A program made the position numbers and the translations under genes. A stretch of DNA of 64,000 bases from an uncultured Paracoccaceae bacterium (GTDB taxonomy: Bacteria; Pseudomonadota; Alphaproteobacteria; Rhodobacterales; Rhodobacteraceae), in contig CANMEQ010000002.1 in the NCBI GenBank assembly GCA_947497065.1, positions 248,001 through 312,000 on the forward strand, written 5' to 3'. Shown here one piece after another: positions 52,800 to 62,328 of this stretch; within the stretch, counting starts at the first letter, position 1; every line of letters starts with the position of its first letter. The notes beneath the pieces are model-generated. The model was not told the DNA's origin, did not search any database, and worked only from the letters and a program-made list of their open reading frames with translations.

Positions 52800-54206
52800 A
52801 TGACCAATCCACCACGTTACCCGCGAGATATGACGGGCTATGGCGCAACGCCAGTTGAGGCTCAATGGCCGGGCGGGGCGCGCATCGCGGTTCAGATTGT
52901 GCTGAACTACGAGGAAGGTGGCGAGAATAATATCCTGCACGGCGATCCTGCGTCAGAGGCGTTTTTGTCTGAAATCGTAGGTGCAGCGGCGTGGCCGGGC
53001 CAACGTCATGCAAATATGGAATCAATTTACGAATATGGCGCACGGGCCGGATTTTGGCGTTTGCACCGGATGCTAAACCACTTGCCGGTTACGGTGTACG
53101 GCGTTGCGACGGCACTGGCCCGCGCGCCAGAACAGGTGGCTGCTATGAAATCGGCAGGCTGGGAAATTGCGTCGCACGGTTTGAAATGGGTCGAACACAA
53201 AGACATGCCCGAAGAACAAGAGCGGGCGCAGATCGCGAAGGCCATTGCTCTGCACGAAGAGGTTGTTGGGTCGCGTCCGCGTGGATGGTACACGGGGCGG
53301 TCATCTGAAAACACAATCCGTTTGGCTGCCGAAGAGGGTGGTTTCAAATACGTCGCCGACGCCTATGCCGACGACCTACCTTACTGGTCAGAGTGGGGCG
53401 AGACCGAACAGCTGATCGTGCCCTACACATTGGATTGTAACGACATGCGGTTTGCGACGCCGCAAGGGTTCAACGCAGGCGCACAATTTTTGGATTATTT
53501 GAAAGCCACCTTCGATGAGCTTTATGCAGAAGGCGGTCGTATGATGTCGATTGGTTTGCATTGCCGATTGGTCGGGCGGCCAGGGCGGGCGCAGGCGTTA
53601 CGGCGGTTTATTGAATATGCGCAAGGCCATGCGGATGTTTGGTTCGCCACCCGAGAAGAGATTGCCGATCATTGGGCGCAGGTTAACCCGAACCCGCGCA
53701 AACCGCGACCATCTGAGATGTCGCAGGACGATTTTGTATCTGCCTATGGCGGAATTTTCGAGAATTCGCCGTGGGTCGCGATGCGCGCGCACGGGCTTGA
53801 GCTGGGGCCCACACATGACACCGCAATCGGCGTTCATTCGGCGCTGTGTCGGGTTTTCCGCAAGGCAAGCCACGAGGAACGTTTGGAGGTTTTGCGAGCA
53901 CACCCTGATTTGGCAGGCAAATTGGCTGCAGCGAAAAAGCTCACGGCTGAAAGTACCGCGGAACAAGCGGGCGCTGGGCTGGATGCCTTGACCGATGAAG
54001 AGCGGGAGAAGTTCCAATCGCTCAACGCGGCCTACGTGGAAAAACATGGCTTTCCATTCATTATTGCAGTGCGGGATCATACCAAAACCTCCATTGTTCA
54101 GAATTTTGAGACACGGATCGCACACAGTACCGAGACTGAATTTGCCGAAGCCTGCCGCCAGGTTGAGCGCATCGCCGAGTTTCGGTTGATGGACATCTTC
54201 GCATGA
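52800..54206 (+). CDS. puuE: Fused allantoinase (PuuE type) and OHCU decarboxylase
   Basis: The 468-residue protein joins two activities. Residues 1-300 are a polysaccharide-deacetylase-like PuuE allantoinase (WPGGARIAVQIVLNYEEGGE, SHGLKWVEHKDM, GWYTGRSS). Residues 305-468 are an OHCU decarboxylase with the catalytic His368 in AHPDLAGKLA and FPFIIAV at 418-424. One chain can thus make S-allantoin from OHCU and open it to allantoate. The stop overlaps the next gene by ATGA. Confidence 0.93.
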   Translation: MTNPPRYPRDMTGYGATPVEAQWPGGARIAVQIVLNYEEGGENNILHGDPASEAFLSEIVGAAAWPGQRHANMESIYEYGARAGFWRLHRMLNHLPVTVYGVATALARAPEQVAAMKSAGWEIASHGLKWVEHKDMPEEQERAQIAKAIALHEEVVGSRPRGWYTGRSSENTIRLAAEEGGFKYVADAYADDLPYWSEWGETEQLIVPYTLDCNDMRFATPQGFNAGAQFLDYLKATFDELYAEGGRMMSIGLHCRLVGRPGRAQALRRFIEYAQGHADVWFATREEIADHWAQVNPNPRKPRPSEMSQDDFVSAYGGIFENSPWVAMRAHGLELGPTHDTAIGVHSALCRVFRKASHEERLEVLRAHPDLAGKLAAAKKLTAESTAEQAGAGLDALTDEEREKFQSLNAAYVEKHGFPFIIAVRDHTKTSIVQNFETRIAHSTETEFAEACRQVERIAEFRLMDIFA

Positions 54207-54694
54207 CGCAGATCAAAGCGCAGAGGTTAACGGCGAAAGCATTCGCCCCCTTCGGTGATGTGCTCGACTGCGCTGGTGAGGCCGACCAGATCATCAACCA
54301 AGGGTTCTGCGGCCGGTTTCATGATCGTGCTGCCCTGAGTTTCGGAGAGGGTCGCGCTGGTATCAGCCTTTTCAACGCCCAGCCCCGCAATTTTCCGTAC
54401 ACTTTAGACTTGATGGAGCGTCATCCGCTGGGGTCGCAGGCGTTCATTCCGATGCACCAGAACCCGTTCTTGGTCATTGTCGCAGGCGACGCAGGTGGCG
54501 CACCAGGTACGCCGCAGGCTTTCATCACGGATGCTGGCCAGGCGATCAATATCCATCAAAATGTCTGGCATGGTGTGCTTACACCGCTGGCCAACCCCGG
54601 ACTATTTGCCGTAGTTGATCGAATAGGTTGTGGGGTAAACCTCCAAGAACACGCCTTTGCGCGTCCCTATATCGTTGTCCGCGAAGGGGGCTAA
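54203..54694 (+). CDS. allA: Ureidoglycolate lyase
   Basis: The 163-residue cupin-like protein matches AllA: AKAFAPFGDVLDCAGEADQIINQG, MERHPLGSQAFIPM, and NIHQNVWHGVLTPL. It splits ureidoglycolate into glyoxylate and urea, the last step here. It overlaps puuE by ATGA and is convergent with the following gene. Confidence 0.94.
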   Translation: MTQIKAQRLTAKAFAPFGDVLDCAGEADQIINQGFCGRFHDRAALSFGEGRAGISLFNAQPRNFPYTLDLMERHPLGSQAFIPMHQNPFLVIVAGDAGGAPGTPQAFITDAGQAINIHQNVWHGVLTPLANPGLFAVVDRIGCGVNLQEHAFARPYIVVREGG

Positions 54695-54712
54695 CCGTCG
54701 CATGCCCCCCCT

Positions 54713-55528
54713 TCAAAGGCCGGGATGGCGGTTTACATCTTTGTAGAGCAGATAACGGAAGGGGCCGGGGCCCGCTGCATAACAGGCTTGCGGGCAAAAG
54801 GCGCGCAGCCACATGAAATCACCCGCTTCAACCTCGACCCAATCTTGGTTCAACCGGTAGGCGGCTTTCCCCTCCAAGACGTATAAACCGTGTTCCATCA
54901 CATGAGTTTCCAGAAAAGGTATCACGCCACCGGGTTGGAAGGTGACGATCGTAACGGCCATGTCGTGGCGCATATCATTTGGGTCCACAAAGCGTGTGGT
55001 CGCCCAGACGCCGTCCGTGTCCGGCATGGGGGTTGGAGGTACGTCAGCATCGCACGTCACAACGGGATCTGGTGCGGGAATACCATCGACCGCTTCGTAT
55101 GCCTTTCTGATCCAGTGAAAGGTGCAGCCTGCATCTGGGCCAGTTTTGAACGACCACGGCACGCCTGCTGGCACGTAGGCAAAGCTACCCTCTGACAGGC
55201 TGTGGTCCACCCCATCTATTGTGAGTGTCGCAGCCCCTTTGGTGACGAAGAGGGCGGCTTGGGCTTCAGGCTCTGTTTCTGGCCGGTCGGAGCCACCGTT
55301 TGGCGCGACTTCTACGATGTATTGGCTAAATGTTTCGGCAAAGCCGGACAAAGGCCGCGCGAGTATCCACGCGCGTGTTTTGTCCCAAAAAGGCAGATTC
55401 GATACAACAATGTCGCGCATCACTCCTTTCGGAATAACAGCGTAACTGTCTGTAAAAACAGCGCGATCTGTCAGAAGCTGTGTCTGCGGGGGGAGGCCAC
55501 CACTTGGTGTGAAATATTTTGATGTCAT
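54713..55528 (-). CDS. allE: (S)-ureidoglycine aminohydrolase
   Basis: The 271-residue bicupin matches the UGHY/YlbA family: MTSKYFTPSGGLPPQTQLLTDRAVF, TKGAATLTIDGVDH, then the manganese-binding second cupin HVMEHGLYVLEGKAAYRL and DFMWLRAFCPQACY. It releases ammonia from ureidoglycine. The start at 55528 gives the family N-terminus; an ATG at 55582 does not. Allantoate amidohydrolase, the step between PuuE and this enzyme, is not in the window. Confidence 0.93.
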   Translation of the reverse strand: MTSKYFTPSGGLPPQTQLLTDRAVFTDSYAVIPKGVMRDIVVSNLPFWDKTRAWILARPLSGFAETFSQYIVEVAPNGGSDRPETEPEAQAALFVTKGAATLTIDGVDHSLSEGSFAYVPAGVPWSFKTGPDAGCTFHWIRKAYEAVDGIPAPDPVVTCDADVPPTPMPDTDGVWATTRFVDPNDMRHDMAVTIVTFQPGGVIPFLETHVMEHGLYVLEGKAAYRLNQDWVEVEAGDFMWLRAFCPQACYAAGPGPFRYLLYKDVNRHPGL

Positions 55529-55673
55529 GGCGCCAGTGTAGGCATCTTGCGCCCTAGGCCAATACCAAAGCGAGCATAACATTTGATTGAAAGTCTTGAA
55601 AATATCCGCACCAAAACACCTAGTTTAGACGAAGAAACATCTATCTGTTGCTAGGTTTTTGGATGGTCCCAAA

Positions 55674-55748
55674 TGGCAGTCCCTAGGGGAATCGAACCCC
55701 TCTTTCCAGGTTGAAAACCTGGCGTCCTAACCGATAGACGAAGGGACC
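55674..55748 (-). tRNA. tRNA-Glu (anticodon TTC)
   Basis: The cloverleaf has acceptor GGTCCCT, anticodon stem CCAGG/CCTGG with loop TTTTCAA (anticodon TTC), a normal T-arm (AGGGG-TTCGATT-CCCCT), discriminator G and encoded CCA. Confidence 0.97.
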
Positions 55749-55822
55749 GCTGTTTGGTGAGGCGTATTTAGGAAAACCCGACGGGGGGCGCAAGTGGATT
55801 CTTTCAAAAATTTCGGATTTTT

Positions 55823-57589
55823 TTAATTCGTCAAAACAGCGTCTTCTAAACGCAGTTGGGGGCTCTGTCGGCCTTGCCAAGTATTGACCTCCAAACGGCC
55901 AGCAAGATGGAAGCGCGCGCCATTGTGGTTCATCAACATGGGGCCGAGCGGGCCGTCCATAGCACCGAAACAAATTGCATCAACGCGGGCGCTTAGGCCG
56001 TCGCCGAAGGTGATTTTTAGATGGTTGGCGCCAACCTGTTTGGCAAAGTGTATAGTGCAATCTGGAAAAACGAACCGTGGTGCCGGTGCGCCTGCGCCGA
56101 AGGGCCCGGCTTGCTCGATCTGTTCAATCAGTTCGACCGTCGCGGCCCCCGGCATCAGCAGGCCGTCTACTTTCAAATCAGCAGGGCCGATGTCACCGGC
56201 CCCTTGCTTCTCCAAAAGCTCTGACAAGCGTTCCATTGCGGGTTCAAGTTTGTCGCGCGCCACGGTCAAACCCGCCGCCATTTTATGCCCGCCGCCTTTG
56301 ATCAATAGTCCCTCGGCAGCGCAGCGTTGAATAGCGGCGCCCAGATCAATCCCCGAAACCGATCGCCCTGATCCTTTGCCTTCGTCGCCATCTAGGCCAA
56401 TCACGACCGCAGGACGGTTCGTTTTTTCTTTCAGCCTCGAGGCAACGATCCCGACCACGCCTGGATGCCAGCCTTCGCCAGCGGCCCAAACGAGCGGACC
56501 GTCCAGCCCGCGCGCTTCGGCCTGTTCCGACGCCATCTCACGCACCTGATTTTCGATTTCGCGGCGTTCTGTGTTCAATTCGTCCAGCCGCTCCGCCATG
56601 GATTGGGCTTCACGCGGGTCAGTTGTTGCCAATAGGCGCGCGCCAAGGTCGGACTTGCCGATCCGTCCGCCCGCGTTCACGCGTGGCCCCAGCAAGAACC
56701 CAAGGTGATAAGAGGATGGCGCGGTGTCCATCCGTGACACATCCGATAGCGCCACAACACCGGGGCGTTGGCGGCGCGCCATTACTGTCAAACCTTGCCG
56801 AACGAAGGCACGGTTTACCCCCACCAACGGTGCCACATCTGCCACCGTCCCAAGGGCAACCAAATCCAGGAGACTCATCAAATCGGGCGTTTTCTGACCC
56901 GTTTCGCGCAGCTGACGGTTTGTCTCAACCAAGCACAAAAACACAACCCCGGCCGCACACAGATGCGCAAGGTCGCCTGTTTCATCTTGCCGGTTCGGGT
57001 TAACCACGGCATGCGCCTCGGGCAGGGTTTCCCCACCGAGGTGGTGATCCAAAACCACCACGTCTGCGCCGACGGCGGCAGCGATCGGGCCATGGGACAG
57101 CGTTCCGCAATCGACGCAAATGATCAGATCGTGATCACGGGCAAGTGCCGACATTGCTTCATCATTGGGCCCGTATCCTTCGTCGATACGGTCGGGGACG
57201 TATAATGTGGGTGTGTTGCCGAAGGCGCGAAGCCAATTAATCAACAGGGCTGCTGACGTTCCACCGTCGACGTCATAGTCCGCAAAGATAGCGATTTTTT
57301 CACGATTAAGCGCTGCGGCGACCACGCGCGCGGCTGCTTTTTCCATATCCAACAGTGATCGCGGGTCAGGCATGAGGTCGCGCAGCGTCGGTGCGAGGAA
57401 CGCCACGGCCTCTTGGGCAGGCACGCCACGTCTTACCAAAGTCCGGCAAACGGGCAGGGGCAGTCCGGTGGCTTGCGCCATCGCTTCGCTTTGACGGTCA
57501 TCTTCGACGCTGGGGCCAACCCAGCGGCGGCCCGTGGCGGAGGTGGCGACATCCAGAAAGGCGCGCCCAATATGTTGTGTGTCTGTCAT
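55823..57589 (-). CDS. recJ: Single-stranded-DNA-specific exonuclease RecJ
   Basis: The 588-residue protein has the DHH motifs (IFADYDVDGGTSAALL, VDCGT, VVLDHHLGGE), the DHHA1 domain with KGGGHKMAAGL, and the OB domain near the C-terminus. It degrades single strands 5' to 3' in repair and recombination. The ATG at 57589 is used; a TTG three codons earlier is weaker. Confidence 0.95.
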   Translation of the reverse strand: MTDTQHIGRAFLDVATSATGRRWVGPSVEDDRQSEAMAQATGLPLPVCRTLVRRGVPAQEAVAFLAPTLRDLMPDPRSLLDMEKAAARVVAAALNREKIAIFADYDVDGGTSAALLINWLRAFGNTPTLYVPDRIDEGYGPNDEAMSALARDHDLIICVDCGTLSHGPIAAAVGADVVVLDHHLGGETLPEAHAVVNPNRQDETGDLAHLCAAGVVFLCLVETNRQLRETGQKTPDLMSLLDLVALGTVADVAPLVGVNRAFVRQGLTVMARRQRPGVVALSDVSRMDTAPSSYHLGFLLGPRVNAGGRIGKSDLGARLLATTDPREAQSMAERLDELNTERREIENQVREMASEQAEARGLDGPLVWAAGEGWHPGVVGIVASRLKEKTNRPAVVIGLDGDEGKGSGRSVSGIDLGAAIQRCAAEGLLIKGGGHKMAAGLTVARDKLEPAMERLSELLEKQGAGDIGPADLKVDGLLMPGAATVELIEQIEQAGPFGAGAPAPRFVFPDCTIHFAKQVGANHLKITFGDGLSARVDAICFGAMDGPLGPMLMNHNGARFHLAGRLEVNTWQGRQSPQLRLEDAVLTN

Positions 57590-57643
57590 CAAGCACAACC
57601 ATATGCCTCGACGTAGGGATTCGCCATGTCGATGTTGCGGTGT

Positions 57644-58885
57644 TTATCGGCGCGCGGGTGGAGTTGCCTCCAGCGCAATTTTGCGCGCCGCAATTGTCAG
57701 GGTCAAAATCGCAGCAACGCCAAGGCCGGTCGCAACAGAGAGGATAGCTTGGATGTCAGCGTAAGGCATCTCGCCAACATCTGTCGTTGAAATTGCGCCA
57801 ATGGTCAGCGCAAAGGCAAAAAGCAAACGGCCCATGAAACTTTGTACGGATAGCCATGTTGCGCGGTTTGCATCCGTCAAAAGCGGTTGAATGCGCGCTA
57901 ATATGAACGGCCGCGTCAGGGCATCTGGTACCATCCGCAGCATCAAAATGGCCACAACAACGGTACTGTCGGTCAGCGCCATAATGCCCGAAATCGCAAT
58001 TTGCAGACCGAGAGACCCGATAAGTAGCTTAGGCAGGCCCAGCGCAATGCGCAGGCGGACAGCGAATAAGGAAACACACACGGATAAGGCCATCATCGTC
58101 GCAGTGATTGTGCCGCTGACCATGGGCGCCGATTCTTCCAAATTCATGGTTTCCAACGCATTCAAGATAAACGGTTGACCAAAGACAAATGGAAGATGGC
58201 TAAACGCATATAGCAAGACAGTCAGCGCGAAAAACCACATCAGAACTGGATCGCGCGGGGTGTTTAAGATTTGCCGCCAAGGCTTGCTTTCGGGGCTTCC
58301 AACATGCGGCGTCGAATGCGGTGGTTCAACCATCATCCACGTGACCAAAGTGAGGGCCGCAAACGAAAACACAACCGCAATATAGGCCAGCTTCATGTTG
58401 ATCATCGCGAGTGCCCCGCCCGCGACCGCAGAAAGGGCAAGGGCGATGAACGACGCACGCCAGGCCAAAACTTCTTGCTGTTCGATCTCGGTTGCACGAC
58501 CGGATGCGACAAGGCTTTCGTAAAGGATGGCCTCGTCTGTTCCACTTGAAAACGCGATGCTTGCACCAAACAGCATCGTAGCGATGGCAAAAACCAAAAA
58601 GGTTTCGCCGTAAACAAACAAGATCGCAGCGAGGAGACCCGAGACACCGCTGGCGAGCAACGTAAAACGGCGCCCTAACCTGTCTGACATGTATCCAGAC
58701 GGAACCTCAAGAACCGTGGTTGCGATATCTGTCAGCGCATAAAGCAGGATTGCATCCGCGGCCGAAAGAACATCTTGGTAATACAGAAACCAAATGGCCT
58801 GCCAAAACAGGAGACTCCGCAAGAAGCGGGTCCACGGATAAAGGGCAATATTGCGCGACAATGCATTTGGGTTGGGGTGCGTCAT
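57644..58885 (-). CDS. MFS transporter
   Basis: The 413-residue protein has about twelve membrane helices. The loop after helix 2 reads SGYMSDRLGRRFTLL, the MFS motif A. Substrate unknown. It lies 54 nt upstream of recJ and 26 nt downstream of the homoserine dehydrogenase gene on the same strand, so hom-MFS-recJ may share a transcript. Confidence 0.88.
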   Translation of the reverse strand: MTHPNPNALSRNIALYPWTRFLRSLLFWQAIWFLYYQDVLSAADAILLYALTDIATTVLEVPSGYMSDRLGRRFTLLASGVSGLLAAILFVYGETFLVFAIATMLFGASIAFSSGTDEAILYESLVASGRATEIEQQEVLAWRASFIALALSAVAGGALAMINMKLAYIAVVFSFAALTLVTWMMVEPPHSTPHVGSPESKPWRQILNTPRDPVLMWFFALTVLLYAFSHLPFVFGQPFILNALETMNLEESAPMVSGTITATMMALSVCVSLFAVRLRIALGLPKLLIGSLGLQIAISGIMALTDSTVVVAILMLRMVPDALTRPFILARIQPLLTDANRATWLSVQSFMGRLLFAFALTIGAISTTDVGEMPYADIQAILSVATGLGVAAILTLTIAARKIALEATPPARR

Positions 58886-58911
58886 GCCCTCAACCTATCA
58901 GGGTTTACGTG

Positions 58912-60198
58912 TCAGTCGACCGTTTCGATCCGGATTGCAACAGGGTCGCCCACAACAACCGACGCATCCATATTTTGCAATGCTTCGTCCAGTGCCACGC
59001 GAGGTGTTTTATGCGTAACGATCAGCACAGGCGCCGACGTGTCGTTATGACCATACTGGCGCATCCGGTCGATCGACACGCCTGCATCGCCCAAAACGGC
59101 TGCGACTTTTGCAAGCGCGCCGGGTTTGTCCACCAATTGCATGCGAATGTAATAGGGGGCTGGAATGGCCGCCTGCGCTGGCCGTGCTGTTTTCAGCGTC
59201 GTTGCAGGTTGGCCGAATGTCGGCAGGCGTAGACCGCGTGCAATATCGATGATGTCTGACAAGACGGCGCTGGCCGTCGGCCCTTCGCCGGCACCTGCAC
59301 CGCGCAATACAATCTGGCCGACGGCATCGCCTTCGATGACAACCATATTGGTGCCGCCTTCTAGCTGACCGAGTGGCGAGGTAGACGGTACCAAACAGGG
59401 TGACATCCGCTGTTCCAGCCCGCGGCCAGTCATCTGAGCGACCCCCAGCAATTTGATGCGATAGCCCATGTCGTCGGCAGCATCGATGTCTTCCAAGGTG
59501 ATGTTTTGAATGCCTTCAAGCTCGACCGAATCGAAATCGACTTGCGTGCCAAACGCAACAGACGACAGCAACGCCAGCTTGTGGCCTGCATCAATTCCAC
59601 CCACGTCTAGATTAGGATCAGCTTCGAGGTAGCCCAGTTTGTCGGCTTCGGCGAAAAGGGCGTTGTACCCCTGACGGGTCGCCTGCATTTGGGTCAAAAT
59701 GTAGTTACATGTGCCGTTCATAACACCCATGACACGGGTAATGTCGTTGCCGGCCAACCCTTCGGTGAGCGCTTTCATCACGGGTATCCCGCCAGCGACA
59801 GCGGCTTCGTACCGGATCACACGGCCGGCGCTTTCCGCGGTTTCCGCCAACGCTTGGCCGTGATGTGCCAGCATGGCCTTGTTCGCTGTAACAACGTCTT
59901 TGCCAGCGGCAAGGGCTGCTTCTGTCGCGTCTTTCGCGGGGCCTGCATCGCCGCCCATCAATTCCACAAAAACGTCGACATCGTCTCGTTCTGCTAATGC
60001 AACAGGATCGTCTTCCCAGGCATAATCTGACAGCGGAACGCCGCGGTCTTTGTCTTTGCTGCGGGCAGAGACGGCGGTGATGGCAATTTTTCGACCAGTC
60101 CGGGCCTCTAGCAGGGCAGCTTGTTGGCGGATAATCCGCACCACGCCGACACCAACGGTGCCTAAGCCAGCGATGCCAAGACGAAGAGGATCAGACAT
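58912..60198 (-). CDS. hom: Homoserine dehydrogenase
   Basis: The 428-residue enzyme reduces aspartate semialdehyde to homoserine for threonine and methionine. The NAD-binding motif is GIAGLGTVGVGVVRII, GKDVVTANKAML lies next to it, the catalytic domain has GTCNYILTQM and LGYLEADPNLDVGGIDAGHKLALL, and a C-terminal ACT domain (VDKPGALAKVAAVLGDAGVSID) allows feedback by threonine. Confidence 0.96.
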   Translation of the reverse strand: MSDPLRLGIAGLGTVGVGVVRIIRQQAALLEARTGRKIAITAVSARSKDKDRGVPLSDYAWEDDPVALAERDDVDVFVELMGGDAGPAKDATEAALAAGKDVVTANKAMLAHHGQALAETAESAGRVIRYEAAVAGGIPVMKALTEGLAGNDITRVMGVMNGTCNYILTQMQATRQGYNALFAEADKLGYLEADPNLDVGGIDAGHKLALLSSVAFGTQVDFDSVELEGIQNITLEDIDAADDMGYRIKLLGVAQMTGRGLEQRMSPCLVPSTSPLGQLEGGTNMVVIEGDAVGQIVLRGAGAGEGPTASAVLSDIIDIARGLRLPTFGQPATTLKTARPAQAAIPAPYYIRMQLVDKPGALAKVAAVLGDAGVSIDRMRQYGHNDTSAPVLIVTHKTPRVALDEALQNMDASVVVGDPVAIRIETVD

Positions 60199-60255
60199 GA
60201 GGGTATTCCTTGCGCAAGGTCGTTTGATGCCTGTTAGCCTGTCAGCGACAGGGAT

Positions 60256-60537
60256 TCAACGCACGCCGCGCAGCATTCGCGCACGTGTGGCAGGATCAAT
60301 CACCGGGCCGCGCAACCTAGTCGCGCGATTTTGAAGATTTGACAGGCGCGTTTCCAGATTTCCAATGACCGCGTCCGCCGGTGTAGTCGACCTATTTGCA
60401 CGCTCGATCAAACCGGCCAGCGGGATCAATTCGGGTGGCGTTGTGTTTGATGTATCGGGCGCAATTGTGCCGTCCAGTTCTGGGAACTGGGTGCAGGCCG
60501 AAAGAGCTGCAATCAGGGCAAGTGCGAAGCGCATCAT
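60256..60537 (-). CDS. Small predicted lipoprotein
   Basis: The 93-residue product has a lipoprotein signal (MMRFALALIAALSAC, lipobox LSAC). The rest is a charged, probably helical, 75-residue domain with a repeated PADAVIGNLETRLSNLQNRATRLRG stretch. No family is recognised. It sits before hom on the same strand with a 57-nt gap. Confidence 0.75.
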   Translation of the reverse strand: MMRFALALIAALSACTQFPELDGTIAPDTSNTTPPELIPLAGLIERANRSTTPADAVIGNLETRLSNLQNRATRLRGPVIDPATRARMLRGVR

Positions 60538-60679
60538 AATTGGTCCATTTGTCGTCGCGCGACCATAGAAGCGACGACGCGAAGGGGCAAGCAATTGCCC
60601 GTGGTGGTGCGGAGGGAGCAAAGGGTTTTCAACAGATCAGGGGCCAGATAGGTAGGCTTTGCGAAATAGGGGGCACCAC

Positions 60680-61150
60680 ATGTCAGACGATACAGTTATA
60701 ACAACTTTGCAGGCATCTGCGCCACGTCGACTTTTTGCGTATGGGGCGGTTTTCGCGCTGGGCGCGTTGCTCGTTCTGCTGGCGTTTTTTCAACCCCCAG
60801 CGTTCGGCTGGCAGCTCTTTCTTATCGCGCTCGGAGCAGCCACATTGGTGCTGGCGGAACGCTTGCGCCGCTCCAGCCGGCTTGGACTTATCCTGACAGA
60901 GACAGACCTGCGTGATACGAGTGGTGTGGTTTTGACCACTTTGGATAACGTGAAAGGTGTTGATCGCGGTGCCTTGGCGTTTAAGCCCTCAAACGGATTT
61001 GTTTTACGTCTGAAAACGCCACAAGAACGTTCATGGGTTCCCGGTCTTTGGTGGCGCTATTCGAAACGGATTGGCGTCGGTGGGGTCACACCATCAGGAG
61101 CGTCCAAATTCATGGCCGAACAAATCGCAATGCGTATCGACAACGACTAG
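60680..61150 (+). CDS. Conserved hypothetical protein with two membrane helices
   Basis: The 156-residue protein has two hydrophobic helices (about residues 20-60), then a soluble domain of about 95 residues (LILTETDLRDTSGVVLTTLDNVKGVD). The arrangement resembles small bacterial PH-like membrane proteins, but I cannot assign it. The ATG at 60680 has AGGGGG upstream; the TTG seven codons earlier is not needed. Confidence 0.7.
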   Translation: MSDDTVITTLQASAPRRLFAYGAVFALGALLVLLAFFQPPAFGWQLFLIALGAATLVLAERLRRSSRLGLILTETDLRDTSGVVLTTLDNVKGVDRGALAFKPSNGFVLRLKTPQERSWVPGLWWRYSKRIGVGGVTPSGASKFMAEQIAMRIDND

Positions 61151-61162
61151 GAGCGTTCGCGC

Positions 61163-61756
61163 CTAGGTCCCAATTGGGCAGGTGCGTGTATCCTCATTGC
61201 CGCTGTAGCTGTAGCAAAGCTGTGGCGCAAATCGTGGTCTGGTGAAAATCATGTTTTCAAAGTTGAAAGACCGCAAGCCAATGGTGAATGCTGGCGTGTA
61301 GTTGACTGCCGTTTGAACGATGATCAACGTGTCTAAGTGGGGCATAACTGGTATTTGGTCATTGGTCACAAGCTTGTCCAACATCCCTTGCGTCATCTCA
61401 CCCATTCCGCCCTTTGAAGCTGACCAAGACACAAGGTGCTGTTTGTTGACATCGTCATACTGAATAACAGTTACCCGCAGCCGTGTGAGCGTTTGGGAGT
61501 TGGACAGGAAACGGTGAAGACGCCAAGAATTAACAATATAGTTATTGTCGATAGTCTGCTCTTCTCGGCTGAGCGCATCTGAAATTGTATAGGCGGCCTT
61601 TAGGTTGATCGATTGGTTTCGAAATGCATCGAAAAATACGAACATCGCGATCACACAGGCGATCAGCATCGGGATCATGATGACGGCTTCGATAATGATC
61701 GATCCCTCGTCATCCGAGCGGAATTTGCGCAGGCGCGAAGCAGCATGATTTTTCAT
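61163..61756 (-). CDS. TadE-like pilus assembly protein (second copy)
   Basis: The 197-residue protein has a short basic N-terminus and one membrane helix after a TadE-type segment (DDEGSIIIEAVIMIPMLIACVIAMFVFFDAF), then an extracytoplasmic domain. It is part of a Tad/Flp pilus gene group with the next two genes. It lies 1 nt after the related gene at 61758. Confidence 0.85.
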   Translation of the reverse strand: MKNHAASRLRKFRSDDEGSIIIEAVIMIPMLIACVIAMFVFFDAFRNQSINLKAAYTISDALSREEQTIDNNYIVNSWRLHRFLSNSQTLTRLRVTVIQYDDVNKQHLVSWSASKGGMGEMTQGMLDKLVTNDQIPVMPHLDTLIIVQTAVNYTPAFTIGLRSFNFENMIFTRPRFAPQLCYSYSGNEDTRTCPIGT

Positions 61757-61757
61757 G

Positions 61758-62327
61758 TTATAAAGGCTCCATTACAAATGCGGACAGGGCAACAAGCCGA
61801 TACAGTCCATCATCAGGATCTGCCAAAAACGACCCGAGACCAAACTTGGGAAGCATTGGTGAGAAAACGCCGCAAGCGCGGACGATCATAACTTCATTGT
61901 CAACGCCAGCTTCAAAGTTGCGCGCTGGCTGAAATGGGTCGCTGATGTCGACACAAGATGCCTCTGAAGGGATCTCATTGTCTGCGTTTGCTCCAGAGTG
62001 GAACAGGTCAATTGGCCTCATTTCCAAACGAACACTGGTAAGGCAGTTGGGTAAAATTCCCGCATGATTGCAAACAGCCTTCTTCAAAGTATCTTCGGTC
62101 ACATCATCGTTTGTGTTCAACCGCACTTCACGAATGGCGATATCAAGACCGCGTTCCAGCATTGCGTGGCGTGTCATTAAAAGCCCCATTTCGAACCCAG
62201 CAACGGGTAGGACGACGAAAGGGAAGAACACAATGACGAATTCGACAGATGGGCCGCCGTCTTCTGCACGGCGAAAACCGCGCAGAAGGAATCCAAAGAA
62301 TTTGAGAACATATGTCATGAAACGCAC
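61758..62327 (-). CDS. TadE-like pilus assembly protein
   Basis: The 189-residue protein has the TadE-type start (FRRAEDGGPSVEFVIVFFPFVVLPVAGFEMGLLMTRHAML) with Glu in the SVEF motif, then a soluble domain with two cysteine pairs that could form disulfides (CNHAGILPNC). It is 1 nt from the TadG-like gene and from the second TadE-like gene, so the three form an operon. Confidence 0.86.
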   Translation of the reverse strand: MRFMTYVLKFFGFLLRGFRRAEDGGPSVEFVIVFFPFVVLPVAGFEMGLLMTRHAMLERGLDIAIREVRLNTNDDVTEDTLKKAVCNHAGILPNCLTSVRLEMRPIDLFHSGANADNEIPSEASCVDISDPFQPARNFEAGVDNEVMIVRACGVFSPMLPKFGLGSFLADPDDGLYRLVALSAFVMEPL

Positions 62328-62328
62328 C

